From NCBI RefSeq assembly GCF_012524165.2, contig NZ_JABACJ020000019.1, positions 38,539-102,538 on the forward strand: a DNA stretch of 64,000 nt, in the 5' to 3' direction. Both the position numbers and the translations under genes were made by a program. The DNA is from Faecalicatena faecalis (GTDB lineage: Bacteria; Bacillota; Clostridia; Lachnospirales; Lachnospiraceae). Positions 18,114-26,317 of this stretch are shown here, in pieces. The notes beneath the pieces are model-generated. The model was not told the origin of the DNA. It did not search any database and was given only the letters and a program-made list of their open reading frames with translations. The stretch's first letter is position 1. Each line of letters begins with the position of its first letter.

Positions 18114-18530
18114 ATGATATCAGTAAAGAATGCGGAAAAAGAAGAAATATTAGATGCGGCATTACTGCAGAAGTACTGGACAATGCCGGAAAGGGGGAAG
18201 ATCAATCTGGTCTATATCAATTATGAAGGAATTACACAGATACTTCGCTTTTCCTATTATGAAACGTACATGAAGCAGCTTCTGAAACGTCTCAGTTGTG
18301 TAGAATTCCGTACTTTATACAGGGAGGCATTTCACGATTGGGGAATGCGGTTCATGAATACGTCAGAAATCACCGGATACGTGAAGTATTTAGCTGCAAG
18401 GTATGAAAATCAGGCGGTAATGATCGATGAGAATCAGGTCATTGTTTTTTCCCTTCCTGAAAGGGACAGGGCAAAGTATCTGTTCGAGACTGGAAGGGCG
18501 CTGCTAAAGGGGGCTGGATATCATGGATAA
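18114..18530 (+). CDS. unknown 138-residue protein, first gene of the SEDS/PBP cluster
   Basis: Not recognised. The ATG at 18114 follows a strong GAGGAGGG by 5 nt; an in-frame ATG 18 bp upstream has no such site. The product appears soluble, with no signal peptide or membrane segment. It has mixed charged and aromatic composition and a C-terminal stretch (VIVFSLPERDRAKYLFETGRAL) that could be a strand-helix unit. Its end overlaps the start of the following FHA-like gene by 8 bp, so it is co-translated with the cluster. It could be a cytoplasmic adaptor of the envelope machinery encoded downstream; that is only an inference from position. Confidence 0.7.
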   Translation: MISVKNAEKEEILDAALLQKYWTMPERGKINLVYINYEGITQILRFSYYETYMKQLLKRLSCVEFRTLYREAFHDWGMRFMNTSEITGYVKYLAARYENQAVMIDENQVIVFSLPERDRAKYLFETGRALLKGAGYHG

Positions 18531-18990
18531 AGCTGTTTTATTTCAGGTACTTTCCATGGTCAGTTTAATCAGTTTCATACTCTATTCTATATGCACAGAG
18601 AAGGATTATAGGGAGGAGTTAAGAGGGGAGAATCTTCAGTTTGCGGTGACCATCCTGGTGACAGATCTGAATGGAAAATATCGCATATTTCATAATTTGA
18701 GAAGGCGTAAGGTAAGAGACTCGGTCAATCTTGACGAGGGTGCATACTACCTGGGAAATTCATGGATCAGAGGTCTTATAGACCCCAATTATATATATTT
18801 GAAGGGGCGTTATTTAAAAAGGAGAGTGCTTTTATTTTTGCAGGCAGAGAAGGACGAGGTTGCTGTCAGTGTCCTGAGGGGAGAAATTGAAACGGCATTT
18901 GCTGTATATCGAGAGGATGAATACAGAATTTTAAAATTCAGCCAGAATGAGTATTTTATGATTGATGATTTAAGGTTTGAGATTGCATAG
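18523..18990 (+). CDS. membrane-anchored protein with degenerate FHA-like domain
   Basis: A 155-residue protein. One N-terminal membrane helix (about residues 5-22) is followed by a charged linker and a beta-rich domain of about 110 residues. The pattern YYLGNSWIRGLIDPNYIYL, RYLKRRVLLFLQ and a terminal FMIDDLRFEI recalls an FHA fold, in which a G-x-S strand, an SRxH-like strand and a final IGD-like strand alternate. The canonical phosphothreonine-binding residues are not clearly present, so it is at best a degenerate FHA. FHA proteins next to SEDS and PBP genes are familiar from the actinobacterial fha-rodA-pbpA-pkn clusters, which supports the guess. No kinase gene was found here. Overlaps the previous gene by 8 bp. 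Confidence 0.55.
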   Translation: MDKAVLFQVLSMVSLISFILYSICTEKDYREELRGENLQFAVTILVTDLNGKYRIFHNLRRRKVRDSVNLDEGAYYLGNSWIRGLIDPNYIYLKGRYLKRRVLLFLQAEKDEVAVSVLRGEIETAFAVYREDEYRILKFSQNEYFMIDDLRFEIA

Positions 18991-19018
18991 ATAGACCAAA
19001 GTCTAGGGGGTGGTTCAT

Positions 19019-20266
19019 TTGACAGAATTAACAATTCTTCTGATAGGGTGCTGGGCAGGAGTGTCTGTAAAGGCAAAATCGCTGGCGGGAATTTTCTATC
19101 TCGCTCTGGCTACCCTGATACTAATTATTATGGCAACATTGATCGAGATCTATGCCTGTTATAAGGACCGTGATGTCACCTATCTTCATATCGCATTCAT
19201 TCTCTCAGCGATTGGAATGATGCTTCAATATTCTTATAACTCTCCCAGGGCTGTGCTGACAGAAGTCATAATAGAAATGGCCGGGCTTCTGCTTGGCGTT
19301 ATATTTGGCCTGACAGGGCTGTATAGAAAAAGATTGATTGGACTGCTGTGCTTTTTAGGAATTCCGCTTGCATTGATTTTGACTCGTATCCTGGGGAAGG
19401 AAGTGAACGGATCATATCTTAGCATTTATAAAGAAAGCGTCATAACGCTAGGGTGTCTGATGCTCATGGCACCCATCGCAGCAGGATACTGTCTTTCCAG
19501 AGATGTAGAACTGACGAATAGGAAAAGACCATGGAAAAAGTTAGGGGAAGGGTCACTAAAAAGGGTAGATGCGCTTCCACTCAATCATTATCTATTATTA
19601 GGGCTTATATTAATAGTCGCGTTTCTTGCAGGCGTGATAAACAATGAGTATGGAACTGTCATAGTGATCTCAGGTATGAATGCCATTATGTTTTTATTGT
19701 ATGGTAGAAACATGCAGTCAAAAATAAGGTTTTCACTGGCTGGTCTGGCGGGGATCATAGCGGTCCTTGGAACAAGCGTAAAAGTAAGAAACCGCCTCTT
19801 AATATTTATTAATATTCAAAAAGCAATGGAACAAATACCATGGGATGCAGCTCCAGTTCTGTATCTTCAGGAGAATATACACCACATTGGCCTATATGGA
19901 GCCGGAAATGGAGCGTTGGAACAGGACATCATCCAGAACGTGACTACCGATTATGCGATAGCGGGTATTCTCTATGGTAATGGACTGATATTTACCATTT
20001 TAGCAATCACACTCATAGTGTTATTGATAAAAAATGTATGGAATAGTAATGTTTCCACCAAATATGAACGTATCGTGGTTGATAGCATTGGTCTTATTCT
20101 ATTCATAATGACGCTGTTTGCAGTGTCCGGTGTTCTTGGTTCTTTTTTACTATCTGGGATCGGTGTTCCGTTCTTGTCACAAGGAAAGTCCACGAATATG
20201 GCGATGTATGTTTTGATGGGACTCTTGATAGTGATAAGAGGAAAGGGGGAAAGTATGCATGCTTAA
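19019..20266 (+). CDS. SEDS-family (FtsW/RodA/SpoVE) peptidoglycan glycosyltransferase-like protein
   Basis: A polytopic protein of 415 residues with about ten membrane helices. The second half carries the family pattern: an extracellular loop with PWDAAPVLYLQENIHHIGLYG, then TTDYAIAGILYGNGLIF (compare TDFIFAVxxEELG in RodA) and GIGVPFLSQGKSTN (compare GxxLPFxSYGGS). The loop aspartate (PWD) may correspond to the catalytic Asp of RodA. SEDS proteins polymerise glycan strands from lipid II together with a class B PBP, and such a PBP is encoded next with an 8-bp overlap. The TTG at 19019 is favoured because GGGGGTGG lies 5 nt upstream; GTG at 19010 would sit inside that site. Divergence from housekeeping RodA/FtsW suggests a dedicated rather than essential role. 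Confidence 0.8.
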   Translation: MTELTILLIGCWAGVSVKAKSLAGIFYLALATLILIIMATLIEIYACYKDRDVTYLHIAFILSAIGMMLQYSYNSPRAVLTEVIIEMAGLLLGVIFGLTGLYRKRLIGLLCFLGIPLALILTRILGKEVNGSYLSIYKESVITLGCLMLMAPIAAGYCLSRDVELTNRKRPWKKLGEGSLKRVDALPLNHYLLLGLILIVAFLAGVINNEYGTVIVISGMNAIMFLLYGRNMQSKIRFSLAGLAGIIAVLGTSVKVRNRLLIFINIQKAMEQIPWDAAPVLYLQENIHHIGLYGAGNGALEQDIIQNVTTDYAIAGILYGNGLIFTILAITLIVLLIKNVWNSNVSTKYERIVVDSIGLILFIMTLFAVSGVLGSFLLSGIGVPFLSQGKSTNMAMYVLMGLLIVIRGKGESMHA

Positions 20267-21692
20267 ACAAAAAACAAGATGGAAGAATCATCTATTGGTT
20301 ACGGTGCTGATTCTGGGCTTATTAGTAAGCGGGAAAGTTTATCTGGGAAAAGCAGCGCAGGAGACGCCAGGAAAGTATGCTCTGGCAATCAGTAATGAAG
20401 TCACTATGGGAAAAATTTACGACCATGACATGAAATTAATCGGAAAGGGTGTAGACAATGAAACGGAAATATTTGAAAAGGAATATGCGGAGTCCTTCTC
20501 CAACTTGATCGGTCCCGACATCTGGACCAGCCTGAAATCCTCTTATACAGTGAGAGGAATGGCAGCAGACTATTTGTATGGACTCAAACAGGACAGACTT
20601 AAGGAGCTAAACCCATTCACCCGAAATGTTGGCAATGATATTCAGCTCAGCTTAGAGGGAGATTTGACTAATTTCATTTATAGTTTACTTACAAAAAATG
20701 CTTATACGGATTCAGCTGTGCTTGTTTTAAACTATAAAACGGGAGAAATTCTAGCAGCAGTCAGTCTTCCGGCATTTGACCTGAACGATGAGGGAAATTT
20801 GAACCTTAAGGATGGACTTCTCTCTGATGACAGAGCAGACAACAAAGTATTTAAATCTTCCTTAATGCTTGGTTCAACAATGAAGCCTCTGTTGTATGCA
20901 GCATTGCTCGAAATCGACCCCTCATTGGAACATCTGAACTATCAGTGTGTGAAGGGAAATCACATGTTTCAGGGAGTACAAGTACAGTGTGACAGTAACG
21001 TATATCACGGTTCGCTTAGTACGATGAAAGAGGGGCTGCGTATTTCTTGCAACGGGTATGCCCTCGCTGCCGCTTCCGCTGTTCCCCAAAAACAGCTCCT
21101 TGAGAAGTTAAAGCGGTTTGGTTTTGATAACAGTTTTTCTTTTTCTCAGTCCCTTACTTATTCAGACAGTACATATTACGGGGCAAAAGCTGATGCGGGT
21201 GACAAAGTAAGGGCAGCGATAGGTGCAGGAAACTGTAGAGGCAGTCTGCTCAGCCTTGGTATTTCATATAGCGCGATCTTCAACAAAGGCGTTGCACCGG
21301 CCCCAAAGATTCTTCTGTCTGTTCGTGAGAGGGGAAAAAGTGAATTTATCCCTACGAAGGATGATAGATCAATGAGGATGTGCAGTGGAGAGACAGCAGA
21401 GAAAGTTGTGGAAATGATGGCAGGTGTTACAGAAAATGGTACCGGAAAAAGGCTGGATATGTCAGATCAGGGTTACAGGATTGCTTCAAAGACAGGAACA
21501 GCAGAGGAGACGGATCGTGTGACAAATACGCTCTGGTGTGTGGCAGGGGTGACGGAAGTTGAAAGCAGGGAGTCTTATCTGGTCATCACTTGTATTGACC
21601 ATGCAAAGCCGGAATGGACAAGCTCGCAGGAAGCGTGTGGTGCGGCCAGAGAGATCTTGGAATATCTTTTATTAAAAGAAGGTGGAAAGTAA
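20259..21692 (+). CDS. class B penicillin-binding protein (transpeptidase)
   Basis: A 477-residue protein with a single N-terminal membrane anchor (LLVTVLILGLLVSG) and an extracytoplasmic transpeptidase domain. All three active-site motifs are present in order: S206-T-M-K209 (SxxK), S263-C-N265 (SxN), and K411-T-G-T (KTG). Upstream, DSAVLVLNYKTGEILAAVS matches the strand before the SxxK helix in PbpA/FtsI proteins. The protein is short for a class B PBP (often 550-700), with a reduced N-terminal pedestal. It overlaps the SEDS gene by 8 bp, the classical cognate arrangement, so the two should form a glycan polymerase/cross-linking pair. The next gene begins 1 bp after its stop. Confidence 0.9.
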   Translation: MLKQKTRWKNHLLVTVLILGLLVSGKVYLGKAAQETPGKYALAISNEVTMGKIYDHDMKLIGKGVDNETEIFEKEYAESFSNLIGPDIWTSLKSSYTVRGMAADYLYGLKQDRLKELNPFTRNVGNDIQLSLEGDLTNFIYSLLTKNAYTDSAVLVLNYKTGEILAAVSLPAFDLNDEGNLNLKDGLLSDDRADNKVFKSSLMLGSTMKPLLYAALLEIDPSLEHLNYQCVKGNHMFQGVQVQCDSNVYHGSLSTMKEGLRISCNGYALAAASAVPQKQLLEKLKRFGFDNSFSFSQSLTYSDSTYYGAKADAGDKVRAAIGAGNCRGSLLSLGISYSAIFNKGVAPAPKILLSVRERGKSEFIPTKDDRSMRMCSGETAEKVVEMMAGVTENGTGKRLDMSDQGYRIASKTGTAEETDRVTNTLWCVAGVTEVESRESYLVITCIDHAKPEWTSSQEACGAAREILEYLLLKEGGK

Positions 21693-21693
21693 A

Positions 21694-23022
21694 ATGAAGA
21701 AATTAAACTGGAAGAAAAGTGAAATGAATACCCACACATATCACGATAATTATGGAAACTCCCTGGAAGGAAAATCTGAGGAACTGTGGGTGACCAACCG
21801 CCTCCTTCTGGAACAGGCGGATGCAGTCAATCATTTTCCATACCTGAAAAGCTGGGATAAAGTAAAGCAGTTCGAAGAGGTAAGAGACTATTTTAAGGAC
21901 ATTGAACAGGATGATTTGGAGCCGGTATATGACAGGACCGGAAGTGGAATCGCGCCCATTGCATTTCGGGACAGGGCAGGCATTTACTATGATGTGCTTT
22001 ATATCAGAAAATCTTTTGAACTACTTCCGTTGAGCAGCTTTGAATGCAGGCAGTGCAGAATCTATTTTCTGGGTGCTCCTGGCGCAGGAAAAACAGTGAA
22101 GCTTATGAATCTTTATGAGATGATGAAAGCTCTGGAAATTCAGAGTGAAGGGAAATTGAATTCGGAACTAGATCTTTCCTTCGAGAGTAAGGAGCGAAGG
22201 AAAATACTCGATAAGCTGGCAGCTTTTAGGTCAGGAATTCTCCCTGACAGGAATAAGATAGGGGAAGAAATCGAGGGAATCCCATTGAGAGTCAATTACA
22301 GAGAGAGGAGCCTTCTGCTGGAGGCATATGCCGAAGCAGGAGAGCTGTACAAGGACCTGAACATGATGAGCAAGATCTGGCATAACGCAAATGCAGTAAC
22401 AGTGTTTCTCTTTCCAGCAGATGAGTATCTGGAGATGGCTGCGGGCAGATCGACCCAGAGTGTAGATATACTGGAACGATATTACCATTATGGGCAGCGG
22501 CTTGGCGGGGCGAGCGGAAGACGTTTCTCCTTTATCCTGACCAAAGCAGATCTTCTGTCAGGAGTGGATAATAAGCATTTGAGGACACTGCTCAATAGGA
22601 ACACACTTAAGGGAGAGGGAGGCTGTACGAGGTTGTCAGAATCCTCACTGGATTTTGATATAGAGGCCTATCAGGAATTACAGAGAGAGCTTGGGGCATA
22701 TATCAGGGAAAGTAATCCTTTGCTCTGGGCATTGATTCAGAAAATAGGGAAGGTCCAGCCGGTAGATCTGTTTATCTGTGCGGATCTAAATGATCAGACT
22801 GATGATCCCGATCTGGGACATCAACGTCAGGTTCCGTTTCGGTCAGATGAATTTTGGCGGTATATCCTGTGCAGGGAAGGAATTCTTTCTGGAAAAAAGA
22901 AGGGGTGTGAGGAGGTCACAGAAGAAGGAAGCAGGATACCAGATAGTACCGCAGACATTGGGAAGATGACTTTGAAAAAAATCGGTTTATTTTGCCATAA
23001 GTTTATGGGAGGGGAGATGTAA
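21694..23022 (+). CDS. P-loop GTPase-like protein of the SEDS/PBP cluster
   Basis: A 442-residue soluble protein. Walker A GAPGAGKT at residues 127-134 ends the strand RIYFL. Residues about 210-235 (SLLLEAYAEAGELYKD) look like the switch II strand with DxAGE degraded to EAGE. ANAVTVFLFPADEY and then FSFILTKADLL (T283-K-A-D286, a G4-like N/TKxD motif) complete the order expected for a TRAFAC-type GTPase. Aravind and colleagues described double-GTPase (DO-GTPase) families with a similar layout, and this may be a relative. The N-terminal 120 residues and the C-terminal charged tail are unassigned. ATG at 21694 follows AAGGTGG; the GTG at 21682 lies within that site. The adjacent GAP1-like gene is its probable partner. 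Confidence 0.65.
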   Translation: MKKLNWKKSEMNTHTYHDNYGNSLEGKSEELWVTNRLLLEQADAVNHFPYLKSWDKVKQFEEVRDYFKDIEQDDLEPVYDRTGSGIAPIAFRDRAGIYYDVLYIRKSFELLPLSSFECRQCRIYFLGAPGAGKTVKLMNLYEMMKALEIQSEGKLNSELDLSFESKERRKILDKLAAFRSGILPDRNKIGEEIEGIPLRVNYRERSLLLEAYAEAGELYKDLNMMSKIWHNANAVTVFLFPADEYLEMAAGRSTQSVDILERYYHYGQRLGGASGRRFSFILTKADLLSGVDNKHLRTLLNRNTLKGEGGCTRLSESSLDFDIEAYQELQRELGAYIRESNPLLWALIQKIGKVQPVDLFICADLNDQTDDPDLGHQRQVPFRSDEFWRYILCREGILSGKKKGCEEVTEEGSRIPDSTADIGKMTLKKIGLFCHKFMGGEM

Positions 23023-23025
23023 GCT

Positions 23026-24462
23026 ATGAAGACAGGAAGCTTTGTAAATGGAATCAAGGGAAGCCGTGGTGTAAGGAACGTATACTGTTCTGAGGAAATT
23101 GCTGGAAGCAGAGAATACTATGAGATGGAAAAAAAGGCTCTTGATATTGACTTGGTTTCTCCCGCAGGTTCCCCCGGACTTTGTATCATGCCGATCGTGG
23201 ATGGGGCCATGCTGCTCAGCCAGACGACGTATATACCCGGAACCAAGGTGGAATCCAGACCTCATGGATATACACATGGCCACATTGTTTCTAATCAGCA
23301 GTTTGATGCTGAGCTGAAAGAGGTATTGGATCATCCCGTTTTTGACGAGCTCTTTACCAAGGGACCCATGGATGAACTGGTGAATTATCAGAAGGAAGGG
23401 CTGCTTGACTACCACAGCCCTGAGATTGCAGACGACCAGGAGGAAATGAGCGTATTCTGGAGGAAGCTGTCCGAAGGCAGACGCTGGAACTTTTTTGTAC
23501 ATGTGATGCTGGTGCTGGCAAAAAACGAGCATATCCTTTTGAACACACTGGAATATGATTCCAGAGAGGTTCAGGCAGAGATGTACCGGGTCCTGCCCAT
23601 GCAGTATGCTCATAAGCTGTCTACATTAAGTTCAGGAAATTGTGTGCAGACGACCTTTCATTTTCTGTTTCATACCGAACGGGAATATACAGATGCAGAA
23701 CTGTATACCAGGTGGACAATGCAGGATATGACAGCTGAAATAAAAGAGTATCAGTTCAGAAAATTTCCTTTTCTTTCAAGACTCATTACCTCATCGGATC
23801 AGTCTGTGCGTACTGCCTTTTTTAAAAGCCTGTACAGGAACCAAGGGATCGGTATGGCAGACAGTCACGGACAGGATCTTCTGGCAGATCTGGAAAGCCT
23901 GAATGCAGCAGCATACCGCTATTTAAAAAAGACAGAAGGGTTTACGGATAAGAAGCAAAAGCAGAAGGCAGTGAAAGTAGAGCTGGAGGAGGATCTGAGG
24001 AAAGCTGTTCAGGACTACTATGTTTGCGGAGATGAGAAGTATGATTTGATGCGGCTCAGGGAAAAACTCATTTATCAGGCAGGGAGCAGCGAAAGTTTTC
24101 TGAACATGGTCAGACCTCAGTTGAGGAAGCAGTTAAGCGGGATAGATCTGTATGATGCAGGAAAATGCCAGAAAAGAAAATTCGTACGTCTCGCGCTTCT
24201 TACATTTGAGATGACAGATAAAGAGTATTGTAACCTGCGCAGGAATAATCAGAGTACTATCTCCATGGGACCGTACTACTACACAGAATTTTTCAGGTTT
24301 TTAAGTGACACTTCGTCTTCAGCCAGGGAATACAAAGAGTGGATCAGAATTTTCGCAGAAATCCATAACGACTTCTTTGGCTGGCAGATCGGAACACGCA
24401 TGACCGACAGAATCGTCAGGGACACGGCGGTACAGATATATAAACTCGGCGGGGAGGGATAA
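23026..24462 (+). CDS. possible GAP1-like GTPase-associated protein
   Basis: A 478-residue cytoplasmic protein, weakly recognised. The N-terminus has VYCSEEIAGS, then LVSPAGSPGLCIMPIVDGAML and PHGYTHGHIVSNQQFD. This is reminiscent of the GAP1-N modules found next to DO-GTPases in proposed prokaryotic conflict systems (an early YxS-type strand, a shGL-type helix and a G-x-x-x-H-x-hhh segment). The remaining 350 residues are alpha-helical, with a basic charged stretch near 300-330 (TDKKQKQKAVKVELEEDL). It starts 3 bp after the GTPase gene behind GGGAGGGGA and is followed 3 bp later by the Hsp70-like gene, so all are co-expressed. Fold comparison is needed before the GAP1 label can be trusted. 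Confidence 0.45.
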   Translation: MKTGSFVNGIKGSRGVRNVYCSEEIAGSREYYEMEKKALDIDLVSPAGSPGLCIMPIVDGAMLLSQTTYIPGTKVESRPHGYTHGHIVSNQQFDAELKEVLDHPVFDELFTKGPMDELVNYQKEGLLDYHSPEIADDQEEMSVFWRKLSEGRRWNFFVHVMLVLAKNEHILLNTLEYDSREVQAEMYRVLPMQYAHKLSTLSSGNCVQTTFHFLFHTEREYTDAELYTRWTMQDMTAEIKEYQFRKFPFLSRLITSSDQSVRTAFFKSLYRNQGIGMADSHGQDLLADLESLNAAAYRYLKKTEGFTDKKQKQKAVKVELEEDLRKAVQDYYVCGDEKYDLMRLREKLIYQAGSSESFLNMVRPQLRKQLSGIDLYDAGKCQKRKFVRLALLTFEMTDKEYCNLRRNNQSTISMGPYYYTEFFRFLSDTSSSAREYKEWIRIFAEIHNDFFGWQIGTRMTDRIVRDTAVQIYKLGGEG

Positions 24463-24465
24463 TCC

Positions 24466-26313
24466 ATGTTCGAACAGTATCATTCGAAGCATTATGCTGT
24501 GGATATTGGTACATCCAGCATTACTATGGCAGTGTATAATCAGAAACTTCATAAAAATATTATTATCCCAAATGGAGATGGAAAACCATGTACATCGCAT
24601 GACGTACTGGCGGAAAATGCGTTTGAACGCAGTGAGATGATGAAGACATTGTTTGCCAGAATCAGGAGGGAATACCGTCACTCAATAGATCCCTATGGTT
24701 CCCTGGGAATCACCATGGAAGGGCTGACACTGACTTGTCCGGCAGATGTTTCCGAGGAAGAGAAAGAACTTTTAAAAAGGAGTGCCCAGAGTGCCGGATT
24801 TCATGTGGAAGCCTTGCTATCGGAACCGGCTGCTGCGGTCCTGGCTTTCCTTACATGGAATGAAATGACGGAGAAAAAGAAGTATTACCGGGTAGTGGAC
24901 GCAGGGGCAAAGACTCTGGACTTTGCGTTGGTGGAGACAGAAGGCAGAAGGGTGACAGTAAAGGCGGTGGAAAGGGCGCAGCCGGGCGGCGATGGTGTGG
25001 ACCGTCTGATGATGGAATTTTATGCGAGAAAGCTGGCGAAAGAAGGAATCAGCCTGAAAGAGGATAGCCAGATGCAGGAAGCCCTTCGGTCAAAGGTGGA
25101 AGAGGCAAAAATCAGTTTATCCTCAAAGGGAATCGAAGAAGATACCTTTGTTCTCTACTCTGAAAAGGATACAAAGAGCTATAAAATGAAAATGACCAAA
25201 ATTGAGTATCTTGTACTCTGTGGACTGGTTCAGAAGCAGTTTTTGGAAGCAGCAGACAGGTTTGATGCTTCTGTAAGAAGGCTGGGGATCGGTCATGTGG
25301 ATACTACGGTTTTAATTGGAGGGACGAACTGCAATCCCTTTTTCAGCGATACATTCAGAGAACGTTATGCCAACAGCAGGGTCTTAGGATACAAGGAGAG
25401 GGAGGCAGCGGCGCTGGGGGCAGCAGCCTATGCAAGACTGGTGCTGGATGAAAAAAAGGAACTGATCATTGAAAATGAGGCAGCCAGGATGCCACAGACT
25501 ATGAAAGAAAGTGCGGAACCCAAAACCGTAGAATATCTGGGAGACCGGACTGTGGTTCCCATTCAGAGGGTGAATTCCCTGGGGCTTAAAAATACTCTTG
25601 ATTCCAGGCTTTTGGAGGCGTACTGGTCACTGGTCTATGCCATAGCAGAACTGAGCGGGGAGATAGAGGTTCCGATCAGGACAGACAGAGAATACTATGC
25701 AGTCGTTAATGCCATCATATATGATTACCCGGAGCTGGGATTTTACTGGAATTATGGAGACACACGGATTAATGCCAGGTACAAAAAGGATGGGGTGGAT
25801 ATCTGGCGGCTCGGGCTGAATTATAACAGTACAAAGCCAGAAGTGCAAAGGAAGTTAAGCCAGATCAATCAGACGGTAGAGCAGATCGTGGATGCTGTTA
25901 CTGCAAAGACAGAATTTCAGGCGGGTAATGAAGAGCGCCAGATGATCATAGCTGTGTATGACCATCTGGCACGCAGATTTACCTATTCGGAGAAAAAGGA
26001 TGGAAAGTTTCCGGATTATGCGCCAACGCTTGAGTGTCTGTTGCATGGAGATGGTATTTGCGCAGGAATATCAAGTGCCTATACATATATCTTAAAGAAG
26101 CTCCAGATTCCGTCCATGGTGATTATTGGCTATGGCAGAGGCTACGAGGGCCATGCATGGAATATTGTGCAGCTATCCGATGGAAGGTTCTGCCATCTGG
26201 ATCTGACGTGGGATCTGCAGAATTTTATCTATCAATATCTGCTCAAGGATGATGCAGATATGGCCGCAGGCAGGCATCTGTGGGATTATCGTGTATATCC
26301 GAACTGCCGGTAA
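24466..26313 (+). CDS. Hsp70-family ATPase fused to a transglutaminase-like domain
   Basis: A 615-residue protein. Residues 1-335 form an actin/Hsp70 nucleotidase: phosphate-1 AVDIGTSSITMAVY, connect region LSEPAAAVLAF, phosphate-2 VVDAGAKTLDFALV, adenosine motif TVLIGGTNCNPFF. No Hsp70 substrate-binding domain follows. After a linker, residues about 380-610 carry a transglutaminase/protease-like core with a complete Cys-His-Asp order: C532 in GDGICAGISSAY, H563 in GHAWNIVQ, D579 in CHLDLTWD. The domain could cleave, cross-link or bind peptides, for example peptidoglycan stems or partner proteins. No signal peptide, hence cytoplasmic. It starts behind GGGAGGG, 3 bp after the GAP1-like gene. 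The fusion is unusual, and the ATPase may gate access to the cysteine site (inference). Confidence 0.8.
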   Translation: MFEQYHSKHYAVDIGTSSITMAVYNQKLHKNIIIPNGDGKPCTSHDVLAENAFERSEMMKTLFARIRREYRHSIDPYGSLGITMEGLTLTCPADVSEEEKELLKRSAQSAGFHVEALLSEPAAAVLAFLTWNEMTEKKKYYRVVDAGAKTLDFALVETEGRRVTVKAVERAQPGGDGVDRLMMEFYARKLAKEGISLKEDSQMQEALRSKVEEAKISLSSKGIEEDTFVLYSEKDTKSYKMKMTKIEYLVLCGLVQKQFLEAADRFDASVRRLGIGHVDTTVLIGGTNCNPFFSDTFRERYANSRVLGYKEREAAALGAAAYARLVLDEKKELIIENEAARMPQTMKESAEPKTVEYLGDRTVVPIQRVNSLGLKNTLDSRLLEAYWSLVYAIAELSGEIEVPIRTDREYYAVVNAIIYDYPELGFYWNYGDTRINARYKKDGVDIWRLGLNYNSTKPEVQRKLSQINQTVEQIVDAVTAKTEFQAGNEERQMIIAVYDHLARRFTYSEKKDGKFPDYAPTLECLLHGDGICAGISSAYTYILKKLQIPSMVIIGYGRGYEGHAWNIVQLSDGRFCHLDLTWDLQNFIYQYLLKDDADMAAGRHLWDYRVYPNCR

Positions 26314-26317
26314 AGCC

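Noticed and set aside
22987..23613. 208-residue minus-strand ORF
   Set aside because: Shadow of the GTPase and GAP1-like genes; no start signal.
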